Assembly (NCBI GenBank): GCA_013398175.1 | Contig: VZRZ01000466.1 | Coordinates: forward strand, 717,910 to 781,909 | Source of the DNA: Climacteris rufus | Lineage: Eukaryota; Chordata; Aves; Passeriformes; Climacteridae | DNA: 64,000 bases | Direction of reading: 5' to 3' | Translations under genes and position numbers: made by a program | Notes under the pieces: model-generated | Told to the model about the DNA's origin: nothing | The model's input: only the letters and a program-made list of their open reading frames with translations | Databases searched by the model: none | Shown here: piece after piece, positions 52,701-63,871 of the stretch | Layout of the letters: the number at the start of each line of letters is the position of its first letter | Numbering within the stretch: the first letter of the stretch is position 1

Positions 52701-54912
52701 GAAACCCTTGCCTTCCAGAGGCTTTCTTCTCTCTGCAGGGCCCTCCTGCCTTCAAGGGAGTCAACGGGTCCTCCCGGTTTTGCATTGTGTGTTTTCATTT
52801 AATAGCTGAATCTGTGTCCATTATCTGGCTGAGTGGCATAAAAATTCTGTGGTTCAGTTGTTCCTTAATAGAAGATTTTTCTGACAAATGTTTTCCTGAA
52901 GTAGCATTCTATCATCAGGGCCAGTCTCTCTGGTGCATTTCATCAGGAAGTGTCACTATGAGAAGAAAGAATAAGACCCTGTCCTTCCAGTGAAACACAG
53001 GCAAACCAGTGGATGAAAAGACCTGGAAGAAAACAGTCTTTCAGCCCTCTAGAGGGCTACTCTAGAGGCACCAGCCTGTGCCTTGGTATAGTTCAGCCTG
53101 TATTAAGCGCTGTGATGGCTATACTCGCTTCTGATTTTGACAGAATAAGTTGGATCTCCCTCACATGGAAGTCTAAGGCCAACCCTAATATTCTGCAGTT
53201 GGTATTTTTGGAATTCCTGTTTGTGTGCTATGGAGGAAAGTTCAGACAATTTTCCAGTAACTTATTATTGCTCATCAGTTTTTATTCCTGATGAATGAGG
53301 ATGCTTCAGACCATAAATCTTTGACTGGTCCAGGCTAACTGTTGCCACTCCTGGGCTTCCAGCCAGCATAATTTTGTAGGGAGGAATTGCACAACTTGAT
53401 GAGAAAGAAGTAAATAGTCCTGCGTTAGCAGCTATTTGAAATAGCAGCTGTTAAAGGCTATGCAGCAATGGAGGATATTAGCAATATTGCTGGGCCAACT
53501 GTAGGTGGTTACCATATGCACATATTGCCACATGCTGTGTCCTATTTGTCTAATGTGAAAGTTTTCACTTACTGGTAAATGTGATGGTGATATTTAGAGT
53601 GGTCACTGCTGAAGTACTTGAACAGATAATCTGTCTCTGTGCAGTATGGGTATGAACATGGATAAGGAGGAGACGAGTGTCTAGCCTTTCGTATTTTGTA
53701 CTCTTCAGGAACTTGACTGTGCCCCCTATTCTTAATACCAATGTAGAGAACAGGGTATGTGGAGTTTGTCTCTTTGCACCCACACACAGGTCTGGGGCAT
53801 GATGTGGCTGGAGGGTGAGCTGAGGGGCCATGCAGTGATCATGTGCTCAAACATCCATGAGAAAATAAGTGAAAGCAGCATAAACATGTGTTTGTGGGTC
53901 TCAGAGCAAACGCTTTTAGGGATGCAGTGAAAGAGCTGCTGCAGTTTGTCATTACTGCACCTTCATTCTTATTTGTGTCAAAGAAACTAAAATAACACAA
54001 ATTGTTCATTTTCCCTTTTCCTCCCAGACCTACCTCTCTTATTGCCATTTTGTCCCATGCAAGCTGGGGGATATAGTGAGCTCTGATCCAGCAACTCTAA
54101 GAGCAATTAGATCTGGCAACTTCCTAATTTAAAAAGCTTGGATCTGTCCTTTCCCAAGAAATTATAATGGTTGTTTTCCTTAGTCTTGAGTAGATGTGTG
54201 ATGAGATGTTAAAACGTAAACACCTCAATTTATAGGGAATATCTTAAGTTATTTTGAAGAGTATTTTTAAAAAATTGTTAGAATTAATTTTTTCTGTCCT
54301 TCTAAGGCTTGTACATACTACTTAAGTTGTCTTTACTGGTGCAGGTATACAAAAAGAGAGCAATAGTAAATTTTATATATTGAAAAGAGAAAGGAAAACA
54401 AGACAGTATCTTTCCTCAAAAGTGTATGGCAGACAAAAAAAGTTTATGATATTAAAGTTTTCTTTCCTCTTTTGTGTTTGAAATTTATACATTTCCGTTA
54501 GTAATTAATGCAACCTTACCAAACAATATAATATGCTGAGCATGTGTAAGACATAAGAATATAAAACCAAGTTAAGTAAGGAATTATGATTTTCTAAGCT
54601 AATTTATTTTTTACATCAAAATTAGTAGGGGTTTGGGTCACCCTAAATTCAGTTATTTGGAATTTTAAACTTACAGAAATAGCCATTTTATTTTTCTTTG
54701 TAGGAAATCAATACTTCTTTTAAAAATAGCCACATGTACTTGGACTTAGTATCCTGAATTATCTTTGCTTGGGAGAGACTACATATTTTATTAAAACAGG
54801 GGCATTTTCATAAAGCAAAACATGTGCCCTAGCATCTGTTTAAAAGAATAATGAGAAAAATATACAAATTTAATAAGGGCATGAACCTTTCTTTTTGGCG
54901 ACATAAGGTAGC

Positions 54913-55383
54913 ATGAAGCTTGGGCTTTCAGATCAGAAATTATTTTTGGCCTCTGGAAAGTTGGACTGTCTTCTCTCAGACCAGTTTGCAGCTGCTGGGC
55001 TAACCTGGCTCTTCCAGAGTGCTGCCTGCTCTCTTCTCTGCCTGCTCACCACCAGTGCATTTACCCTGGCTGCTCACCTGCCTGCATGGGAACCAGCCAA
55101 GCCCAAACGCTTTCCTGACCTGTCTGAGCAGCCATCTGGAAGGGGGCAGATGCCATTATTCATAACTACTTTAGTAGATGGCTTTGGGGGCATTAAAAGC
55201 TCCCAGCAGGAGCACAGACCCTACCATGTGGTTGGTAAAGCATCTGTCCTTGAAGAAAATGCTGCCTGTCTCAGGCAACAAGCATATAATAGGTATGGCA
55301 AACACAGAGGAATACGGTGCCTTGGAGTGGGATGGTGCCATGGCGTTTTTTCTGCCGCTTCCAAAGGGAGAGCAGCGCATTGA
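54913..55383 (+). other. GC-richer intronic block with an unassigned 156-codon open frame
   Basis: This is the longest ATG-to-stop frame in the window and lies in a block richer in G+C than its surroundings. The translation has a Leu/Ala/Cys-rich first half and a Gly/Arg/His-containing second half, with no domain I recognise. Opposite-strand and other-frame ORFs overlap it, which is typical of GC-rich non-coding DNA. An acceptor-like GGGCTTTCAG precedes it by a few bases inside the frame, but no convincing donor pairing could be defined. It could be an old degraded repeat, an exon of an unannotated transcript, or chance. Confidence 0.2.
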
Positions 55384-56356
55384 GCAGTGAGGTTCCTCTC
55401 CCTTATGCTTCTAACCCTGTACAAAGGACAATTTCTTCCCATCTCATTGTAGTGTCTTGCATTGGAAAGCATTTCACAAAGGGAGGGATGAAAATCGATA
55501 AGGAAGGCAAAAAGTCAAAGCAAATGCAGTATGTGGGAGGAGAAATTGTCAGTTCCACGTCTTTAAGTAAATGGGGGGGGAAACAAAAGGTCTTTCCTGC
55601 ATGACCCTGACTGTTATCGTGGAGCATAAGGTGGAGTGCTTAATTCTGTCTCCAGTCCTGCTCTCTCACTGCCTTTGCTGTGGTACCTGTGGATAGGCCT
55701 GCTAACGGTGGCAGTGATGACAGTTGTTAGCTGGACAATGTTTTGACACTGCCAAATCCTTTCACAGAAGTCATGGTCTGCCTGGTGGTGAATGGCAGTT
55801 GACAAGATCTGTGTAACAAATTAAAAAATTCTTTTGCTGTTCAGACCTCTTGTTTAAAAGCTCAAACTTTTCTGCTTCACAACCCTATTTTTGTTTCTTG
55901 CCTCATGGCAATGAATTAACTGTAAGTACGAGTTTATACCCTGGGGAAATGGTGGGCTGGGGTCATGAGGGTTGTGACCTTTGTAGGAAAGATGAGAATC
56001 CTTCCTGAGAAGCTCTCATGAAGTTGGCTTTGGAATATTTACCAACCTCCCATCTCACAGGCAACAGCAGGATTTGGGCCTGTCTTGTTATAGTGAATAA
56101 TCAGCTGTAAACACATTGATCTCAGTGGAGTTATTAACTGATTTGGTGCAACAAAAACAACATTTGCCCTAAATGTTATGGAAAGATGACAAACAACAGA
56201 CTGAACAGATCTGTTTCTCAGTGATCTCTCAGACAGGGGAGGTAGCCAATCTGTCTCTGCTGCTTTGGGCCATCTGAGCTTCCCTTGAGAATTTAGATTT
56301 CTATCTGAGTTGCATTCAGTTTTTATTCGTATTGGCTTAGAATATGTTTCGTGTCT

Positions 56357-56379
56357 TTTTTTTTCTTTTTTTCCTGCAG
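56357..56379 (+). promoter_or_regulatory. RBMS3: Strong upstream decoy 3' splice site before the 47-bp exon
   Basis: An almost pure pyrimidine run (TTTTTTTTTCTTTTTTTCC) ends in TGCAG, with its AG at 56378-56379. That is exactly 40 nt upstream of the AG that gives the conserved reading frame. By eye its tract is better than that of the real acceptor. If used, the exon would begin CAA TAG directly after the GAG codon of the previous exon, giving a stop at the second codon. The tract may instead serve the downstream AG, with the upstream AG bypassed. Confidence 0.55.
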
Positions 56380-56419
56380 CAATAGTAAAAATCTGTTTTT
56401 CTTTCCTAACTATGTGCAG

Positions 56420-56466
56420 GCTGGCATGGCTTTGACTTACGATCCAACAGCTGCTATACAGAATGG
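56420..56466 (+). CDS. RBMS3: RBMS3 47-bp internal coding exon
   Basis: This is a micro-exon of 47 bp with 15 whole codons, AGMALTYDPTAAIQN, plus GG, the first two bases of a split glycine codon. It is preceded by TATGTGCAG and followed by gtaagc. It starts in phase 0, matching the end of the upstream exon, and its GG joins the A that opens the exon at 63637 to give GGA (Gly). MALTYDPTAAIQNG is the RBMS3 version; I recall RBMS1 having MTLTYDPTTAALQNG. The segment lies in the low-complexity C-terminal region after the RRMs, with no enzymatic residues. Its short length and the stronger-looking acceptor 40 nt upstream (AG at 56378-56379) make it a candidate for regulated splicing. Skipping its 47 bp would shift the frame. 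Confidence 0.95.
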
Positions 56467-57929
56467 GTAAGCAATGCATGTTTCTTATGTCTTTCTTTAA
56501 ATTATTTTGAATGTCATCTTCTGTTTTCTCTTTCTGTGGTGAAACTTTTAGAAAATAAAATCCACTCAGTCATATTCTGTCTGAAGCATATAATGCTATA
56601 TCGTCAAGTTCTTCTTTTGGTTTTCCTTTTCTTTTTATGCCTTCTTGTTTGCAACATCCATTTGAATGGGAAGTTGTTTTTCCTAATAGTTTCCATCTCT
56701 ATTTGTCAAATGTTAGTGAATGTCTTTTTAATCTCTCTCTGTCGTGAAGTGGAAACCAGTAAAGTTTCCCATTTACTGACTTTGCTTTTGTTAAAATAAT
56801 CATTGAAGATTCCAACATGTTTTGGATAATAGAGCTATTGCTTCATCTGGGGTTCTTTTTGCAGGCTGGCTGGCTTCCATGGCATTGTCTGAATAAAAAT
56901 GCCAGATAGGGAGAAAGCCTTAAATTAATGCTTAAGCAGATGGGATTTAGGGGTAAAATTCTGAGCAGCACTCTTCTCTATTTCTCAGCTACCATTTGCT
57001 GACACAAGGAATTGCAATTTTTTCTCAAATCGAGCAGAGAAATTACATCATCATATTATTTACCTGCATGATTACATTTCCGATTATTTCATAAGCTAGG
57101 AAAAGATATCTTTGAAATTTAGCTCTCTTTTCAGCTAGGTTAACAACAATTTGAAGAGAGGCAGGAAGCTCAGCCCTGAACTCTTTGACAGGCACTCCTT
57201 GATTAGAGAGATGTATGATATGATTATCAAATTCCATGCATACTCCCACCTGTATTCTCCAGCTGAAGGGCAGAATTTATTGATATAGATAAGAATAGGT
57301 TTATTTGTTACATATTCGTTAGAGCACTGCTAGTTGAAATTTAGGAGAAAAACTCTAGCATTCCCACTGTTTTAAAAAATATAATCAATAGTAATAGTCT
57401 ATTTTTCATAATTGCCATTTACAAGCCATAGTTTTGTAGGACTCATGGTATTCCTGTGTTGCAGGGGAAGAGGCCAAACTCAGAAGAATAGAGAGTTTGT
57501 TTGTAGTTGTGATTTCATAATCCTCTGCTTCTGTTTCCGTGTTCTGACCTCCAAATGAGTCATTCCTCTCTATTGTCATACTTTTCAGCTGGTAAAACAT
57601 TATAATCTATAAATAAAAACATCACTGTTTCATAATCCACCAGGGTTTCATGCGGACAACTGGCTTTTATTTCATATAAATTTCCTGCATGTCAGTTGTG
57701 TGAATGTTTTGGAAACTGTAGTTTGAATGATCCTTCGAGGCTAATGTAATTTTAATTCAAAGATAATTTTTTTGAAGTTAGGAAAATTATCTCAGAATCA
57801 GACATTATTTATATCAAGGAGTACCCACAGTGCTCAGGTGTTCAGGCTACTCATATCGTTTAGTCCCTCAATTGTTTGAACATGCTGTCCCTGATCATTG
57901 GGAAAAGAAATTGTACCCCATGGGCAATT

Positions 57930-58050
57930 TCAGCTCTGCAGTTTTTAAAATATTTATTTATTTGTAAAGCAAGACATAAATTAAATTACAGCACCAGATA
58001 TCTCTCTAAGAGTGACAATTAATTACCACTTTGACATATGTCTTCTTTCT
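57930..58050. promoter_or_regulatory. AT-rich candidate conserved non-coding stretch
   Basis: The sequence includes AAAATATTTATTTATTTG and GACAATTAATTACCACTTTG, with low CpG and several A/T-rich homeodomain-type cores. Conservation is suspected from texture only. Confidence 0.22.
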
Positions 58051-59219
58051 AGAGTGTCAAAATATTTTCAGTTTTATCGGAACTAAACCATCATTCAGAA
58101 TGCTCTTGTGGTGAGATCTTGATTGTGTGCAGCATCACGAGGATCACCAGGGCCCTTTGGTTACACAGGATTTTTTTTTATCTCCCCAGGCATTCACCTA
58201 ATAATCTCTACATATGCTGAAGTTTTAAATTTTTACTATTTTTCATAAACCTCTTTACTTGCAAGTACAGTAGAAATCTAGCTCATGAGTTTCATTTTAG
58301 TCAAGTCTAGGACCTTGATGCTTTGCTTGTAAAATGTGTAAATGTGTCCTGTCACTCACTGGCGCAAGTCACTGGCATCGTGGCAGGTGTGTGGCCATGG
58401 TCAAGGAGACTTAAAGGCTCTTAAGCACTGTGAAGTAACACAGGTCAACTCAGCACCGGGGCGTCTTCCTCACGGGGACGGCAGTCTGGAAGTGAGCACA
58501 AAGCTGATGCTGCACCCACAAGCACCCTGTGCTTAAAAGGGTGCACAGTTCTTTGGCCATAATGTGGGCCAAGCCATTAAGGTTTGCACAGAGCACTGCT
58601 CCCCAAAGGTCCGTAAAACCAAGACCTTGTCCTTGTAGCAGGCCTGTTCAGTCAGCTGAGCTCACCAGTGTAAAGCTTACTGAACTGAGGCTGGGGATGG
58701 GAAATGTAAAGATACCAAGTCAAGGTGATGATTCAGAAAAGTTATGAACTACCAAGAAAACTTGAAAAGGAAGATTAACTGCACATGTTGACTTCTACTA
58801 CTTCTACTAGAGTCTTTAAAGGGTTGATAGATGCATTTTGATGCATTGCCAAATCCACACAGGACTATGTGGAGGATGGAAACCTACTAGAGAAACGTGT
58901 CTCTGCAGGTGTCATGGGGTGGTATTTAAAATTTGCAGTTTCTTGAGAGGCATGGGTTATATTAGGTTTCGAGTTGGGACATAACCAACCCTCAGGGAAG
59001 AATCTGGACCCTTGTTTCCAAATGGAAGGGTAGGTTATCATTGTTCATGGTGTAGTACTATCACTTTTATTACCATATAACTGCATATTTGCCTTGAAAA
59101 TCTATAGCAGGAATAAAACAAAAGAGAATGAGAGAGAGGTTTTCACTAAAAATTACTACAATTTTTTCCCCACTAAGGAATAGAAAATTTTCTTCTGAGT
59201 CTATTACATTGTAAAGCTT

Positions 59220-59320
59220 GATTCTCCATTTCATTATATTGTTTTTATGCCCATGTAGCTCTGTTTAAGCATCCAGTGGAGTTACATCAGCATAAAACTG
59301 GTATAATGGAGTGGAGAATC
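59220..59320 (+). repeat. 101-nt fold-back hairpin (imperfect palindrome), possible MITE or ancient repeat
   Basis: GATTCTCCATTTCATTATA at 59220-59238 is the near reverse complement of TATAATGGAGTGGAGAATC at 59302-59320, and complementarity continues inwards through TTTTTATGC/GCATAAAA and ATGTAGCTC/GAGTTACAT. Across two 42-nt arms (59220-59261 with 59279-59320) I count 33 Watson-Crick pairs, six G:U wobbles on the sense strand and three mismatches, with a loop of about 10-17 nt. The arm phrases (GGAGTTACATCAGCATAAAA, GGAGAATCCAGCCC) resemble ancient dispersed repeats known from sauropsid genomes. No name is assigned. Confidence 0.75.
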
Positions 59321-59752
59321 CAGCCCATAGTGTACCATAGCATTCCAGTATGAGGTACTGAAGATATGGTAAGCACACATTTCAGTAGATATGCTCTTTT
59401 CACTTGGGAACCTCTCTGTGCCTTTTTATTTGTTTGTTTGTTTTATAATCAGCCTTTTCTGAACTGTGTTTATAAAGGTACTCAAGTTTTGTTTTGGGGA
59501 GTAGTGTGCCTGTTGTAATATGCTATTGATTTTTCAATTTGTGGCATTAACATTGTTTTAGTAGTTTCATGCACTCATACGAAGAACAGGATAGAGCTCT
59601 TGTACTTGCACTGTAAGGAAGCTCATTTAAAATGTTCCTGAGACTGGAGTCGTCCTGGCCATTTGACTAAGTTTGCAATGCACTGTGTCAGTTTAATATC
59701 TGATATCTGGGGGACTATACTGTGCACTTGCTGGCCAATGGGCTCAATATTC

Positions 59753-59785
59753 AGATAGGTCTTTTCCAACTCAAACATCTGACTG
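59753..59785 (+). mobile_element. Possible CR1 tail remnant
   Basis: The phrase AGATAGGTCTTTTCCAACTC, followed by AAACATCTGACTGTG, resembles the end of CR1 (GGTCTTTTCCAACTCAAA plus a decayed ATTCTATG tail). It is only about 33 bp, so chance is possible. Confidence 0.25.
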
Positions 59786-62700
59786 TGTGCCTTGTTGCAA
59801 CAGAAAATTGCTGCCTAGATAATGCTCGGTAATACTCTTACATTATGTGAGCCCCGGGATACTATTTATGAATCTAACTTTTTCAGTACTGCCCGCAGGC
59901 ACGAGGCATGAGCAAATGGTGTTTATTGCAGTGCAAATAAGATCTTGCTCTTGTGCAGATTCTGTCTGGAAACTTGCATGTTCCCAATAGAATGGGAACC
60001 ATATGGAGTTTTTTTCTACTTTTTGGCAGGGAAATAGTGACCAGACACTGCAGATAATGCAGTCCCCAAATGTGAAGGGAGGGTTGATGTAGCAGGGGAA
60101 TATGTGCTTTGTCTGTTAAGCAACAGAAACTGTTGTCAAAGCACTGCCTCTGTGTGCCTGCTGATGGACTGGAAACATGCTTCTTTTTAACGTCTCTGAA
60201 AAATGTGTTCTTTTGAGCCCTTTATAAACCCCTCTTCAGAACATCCCAGGAGCATCTTTTTGCCTACTAGTGATCAAGTTTCCCCTGTACTTATGGAATC
60301 TAGGCATGCTGAAAAACTATTTTTAATACAAGGGCAATGTCCATTTTGCCTTGCCCTTGCCACCTGCATGCTTGTGCTTCTGGCATTGCAATTGCAGCTG
60401 AGGGGCAGGGACACGGTCTTTTGCCTGCAAAAAAAACTGCATAGTCCAATATAAGGATGCAAACTGCATTTGCAGAAAATGCAGCTGAGCCTTTTGGTGA
60501 GCTCTCCTTAGAGCTCACAGGTCAACTACCATAAAGTCTACAGCTCTCAAAATACCGTACTAGATACTGTGCATACAAATGACAGAAAACTTGGAGGCAT
60601 AATTTAACATAACTGAGTCAGAGCCAGTACAATTCATCTCTTTCCACTCCTCTTTCTGATGTACATATTCTGATGACTGAGAGTCCTGTATTCCCTCGAA
60701 TGAACTTACAACATGCATCTTACACCTCATTTCACCTCTCCTTAAGCCTAAAGGAAGAAAAAAAACCAGAAACACAGCCTAAGACTGAATATAGCAAGGT
60801 CCACAGCTGCAGATCTTGTTGGCATGCTGTAGGGTTTATGCCAGAACAGGCCACTCTTGCATTTTTGTTTCCCTGTCTTTTATTAGATCCCCAGCGTGTC
60901 ACTTATGGCAATTGCATATTAGGACGTTAGCCTGTGTGATTGTAACGGGAATTCAGGGAGATGCCTCTGTGTCCCACGGGGGAAGGTTTGCTGAGCTCTC
61001 TTTGTCCGTGGGTCCTGCCATGGCAGTGGATGACTCCAGAGGTGCGGTAGGTGAGCATCCCATACCTGAGGGTAGCTCTGCTTGAGTCTGTCCCCATCAA
61101 GGACACCCCTATCCTCACCATACCACTGTACTACACATATGGCAGAGATAGCCACATCCTTCAGTTTCAGATTCTTTTGGCCACGAGTGAAAAGAAGACA
61201 AGTCTTTGTCTCTTGATGTTAAGGGGATTGCAAAATGTTTTCTCTACAACCTGTCACAGTGAGTCAGATTGTTCAACTTGATTTTTATTAGTGTTATTAT
61301 TAAAATTAAAATATATGGACTGGGTTTTCTCACATTGTCATTTGCAGCATGAGATTTTCTTCCTTTCTCTTCCTTGATGCCCTTTTGCACAAATTTTCAC
61401 AATACAGCTAAGTGTCCTGATAGTATGTTTTGCTTCATGGTTATTTGAGAGCATTCCAAACGGTGACAAATAAACGGTATTGGCAGGGGTGTTGGAAGGG
61501 CTGTATTTTCCACATTACTGTAGTGTATATTCTACACACTTATGTACTATTCAGATAACTGCATCTCCAAGCTGAAACTGAAATGGTGAACTGTCTGTCA
61601 AGTCCTTGGCTTAGCACACATTTTCTGTAAATTTGTTCGTATTTGCTGGGATTTATTGGGGAGTTTATTCCAAAGAGTCAGCACTACTTCCAAATGGAAA
61701 GTTTTTTCTCCCCTGTACTTGTCTTTGTCCAAGCAGTACATATTTGGTATGAGTATGAACCAGGCATAAGTGCCAGGCTGATGAACAGAATGGGAACAGA
61801 ATGAACAAAAATGTGTGATTTTCTCAAAAGAGTTTTGGTTTTATATTATCTTTTAATTGAAGGGGTTTCTATGTATTTTTATATGTTACACGTTTTACGC
61901 GTAGACTAAATTCTGTCAGTCTGCCGTTTTCATTTGCTGCACACATTTCTTCGTTCATCCACTTAGCAACAGCATAGCCCAAGTGATTGCTGCTTAACGC
62001 TGATCTTGGAGAAGACCCCAGAAGGATTTAGATAATATGGATCATGCTAATGCCATAGATGAACCTCACTAGTGGTGCAAAAATCCTTTCTCCCACAATG
62101 TTGTGTGAACTTAGTATTTGATATCAGCATTGGGATACAAATGCCTCTGAGTTCTCATAATAGGATATATATAAAATCGGGCAAAGGCACAATTTTGAAA
62201 TAGTCTCTATGTGAGCATTGTGAGGGCAGATAAATGGTCCTAAAATAGCATTATATTTCTATTAAACAAAAAATCACTCAGATGCCACCTGCTGCTTTTG
62301 GCATTTTAAAATCTGATTTGGAATAGAAAGAACAAATGATTGCTTCTGTGTCTCCTTCTCCCCTCCTAACTTTGACTATTTCTGCCTAATGTTCAAAGAC
62401 AGCAGCCTGTTTTTCCAAGGCTATTGGTTGAAGTCAGTGGTTATTTGAGCCTGCATCCAGAATGAATGCATCCAGTCTGAACTAGACTGATTAGTACTAA
62501 ATCTGTGATGCCAGGGTGATCAGGAAATAGAGCACTTGTTTAAACACCAGTAATGATTTTTTTGTTGTTGCGTGGCTCTCATGGAAACCTGCTGTTGATT
62601 GCCTCAGAGTAGGGAGCTAAAAAAAGTGTAAAAACAGAGGGAATGTAATCCACTTCACTGTGTAAGATCTTCTGTTAGTCATTGGTGCATCCTATATCAG

Positions 62701-63636
62701 AATGATCTACATGAGGTTTAAATTGGACAAGAGAACACTGCATATGAGTGTTTCTCTCTGAGTCCGACATATCTGCATTTGGACAACTATAAAACCACAA
62801 ACATTCTTTGTTTAAGCAATTTTATTGTTCTGGCTTACAGTTAAAACTGAAAAAAAGGCAAAAGCAAAAATCTTTACAAGCGTACACGTATTAAGTACAA
62901 ACATAGTCCAGCAATAGGGATATTTTCCAAGTGATAATTTTATCAATAATCATTAAACGAGAGGGAAGGAGAAAGAATATAATATTTATTACCATCAAGC
63001 AAGAGGTAGTGCAGCTTCTGTTCATAGCACTCAACAGTGGAAATAAAACCAACTAAATCTGAGATTTTCAGTGCTGCCTAGGGCATTTAGCCTCATAATT
63101 CCTGATATATTTTACCAGAAGAAGGGGGTTTTGCTCTCTGCCTAGATGAACATGAAAATTCCAGCCAGAGTTTTTGTAGCTACCCCTTAATAAAATAATT
63201 CAGGCATGTATACAGAATGTGTTATTCTCAGCACCGAAGCACTAGGATCTGAAAAGAAAACAGTAGCCTGGGTGAAAATGAAATCAGTAATTTTGTCTTG
63301 GATATTGCATAAGAAATTTCCTTTCACTAGCTAGCACTCTGGAAAATCAGCTGTCTTTGCATTTCAGATAATTACTTCTTGTATCATGAAGTTCTATTGT
63401 TTGTGCTACTTGAAGTGAAAAAAAAATATGCTTTGTGTAAATATTCCTCCTCCTTTCCATTTTCAAGATCTGCTCCATGGAGCCATCACTTCGTTTTTAT
63501 TGTGGTTTTGGAAATAGATGGACACATTCACCTGTGCAGACTCTTTTTGTCTTTGCCCAGGAGGCAGTGAATTATCTAGTCAGAGCCTAAGCAGTCAAAA
63601 GGTTCAAAAACTCTCGCTTTTGTTCTTTGTTTGCAG

Positions 63637-63733
63637 ATTTTATTCCTCACCGTACAGTATTCCGACAAACCGCATGATTCCACAGACATCAATCACGCCA
63701 TTCATTGCTGCTTCCCCTGTCTCTACATATCAG
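63637..63733 (+). CDS. RBMS3: RBMS3 internal coding exon, C-terminal Ser/Thr/Pro-rich region
   Basis: This is a 97-bp exon bounded by TTGTTTGCAG and CAG|gtacgt. Its first base, A, completes the glycine codon split with 56465-56466. The 32 codons that follow contain [20 protein letters not shown] and then [12 protein letters not shown], ending on a codon boundary. This is the Ser/Thr/Pro/Tyr-rich start of the RBMS3 C-terminal tail. [20 protein letters not shown] separates it from RBMS1, where I recall MITQTSITPYIASPVSAYQ. I recall alanine in mammals where this copy has proline (ATT CCG ACA), so this may be a lineage substitution at a CpG codon. The reading frame stays open past the donor to a TAG at 63869-63871, so unspliced or intron-terminated transcripts would encode a 45-residue alternative tail. 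Confidence 0.95.
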
Positions 63734-63871
63734 GTACGTCAGATGAACCCTTGTCTGCTGTGTTTCCCACTTAATTATGCTTTGGATGGGGATGAAGGCA
63801 GAGTGTATACCACAGAAAATAGTGTGAGTGCTTGCACTCCTGACTCACACTTAAAACAAGGGGCTTTCTAG
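63734..63871 (+). other. RBMS3: Open intronic extension of the RBMS3 frame (45 codons plus stop)
   Basis: After CAG|gtacgt the RBMS3 frame continues without a stop for 45 codons, beginning [10 protein letters not shown] and ending LKQGAF before TAG at 63869-63871. Translation would occur only if the intron is retained or the transcript terminates within it. No polyadenylation signal was seen nearby, so this is recorded as a possible alternative C-terminus, not as established coding sequence. Confidence 0.2.

Larger units (their letters stand above)
45640..56419 (+). other. RBMS3: RBMS3 intron between the 107-bp and 47-bp exons (10,780 bp)
   Basis: The intron runs from gtaagt at 45640 to the AG at 56418-56419. 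Retention would give GTA AGT GCC ACG TAG, a stop within five codons. It holds T14 tracts at 48411-48424 and 49451-49464, a 23-bp tandem duplication at 49238, a pyrimidine tract at 49735-49793, an inverted repeat at 47894-47911 and a GC-richer stretch with the longest open frame of the window at 54913-55383. No other coding exon was recognised. Confidence 0.85.
56467..63636 (+). other. RBMS3: RBMS3 intron between the 47-bp and 97-bp exons (7,170 bp)
   Basis: The donor is gtaagc at 56467 and the acceptor TTGTTTGCAG ends at 63636. Retention would read AAT GGG TAA, an immediate stop. The contents are an AT-rich stretch around 57930-58050, a GC-richer unassigned patch at about 58330-58700, the fold-back hairpin at 59220-59320, a possible CR1 tail near 59753 and another GC-richer unassigned patch at about 60790-61260. 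No additional RBMS3 exon was recognised. Confidence 0.85.

Noticed and set aside
56039..56479. 146-codon minus-strand open frame overlapping an RBMS3 exon
   Set aside because: It is antisense to the 47-bp RBMS3 exon and its polypyrimidine tract, with no family features.
63472..63483. Perfect 12-bp palindrome GCTCCATGGAGC upstream of the 97-bp exon
   Set aside because: Such short palindromes are expected several times by chance in 64 kb, and nothing else supports a function.
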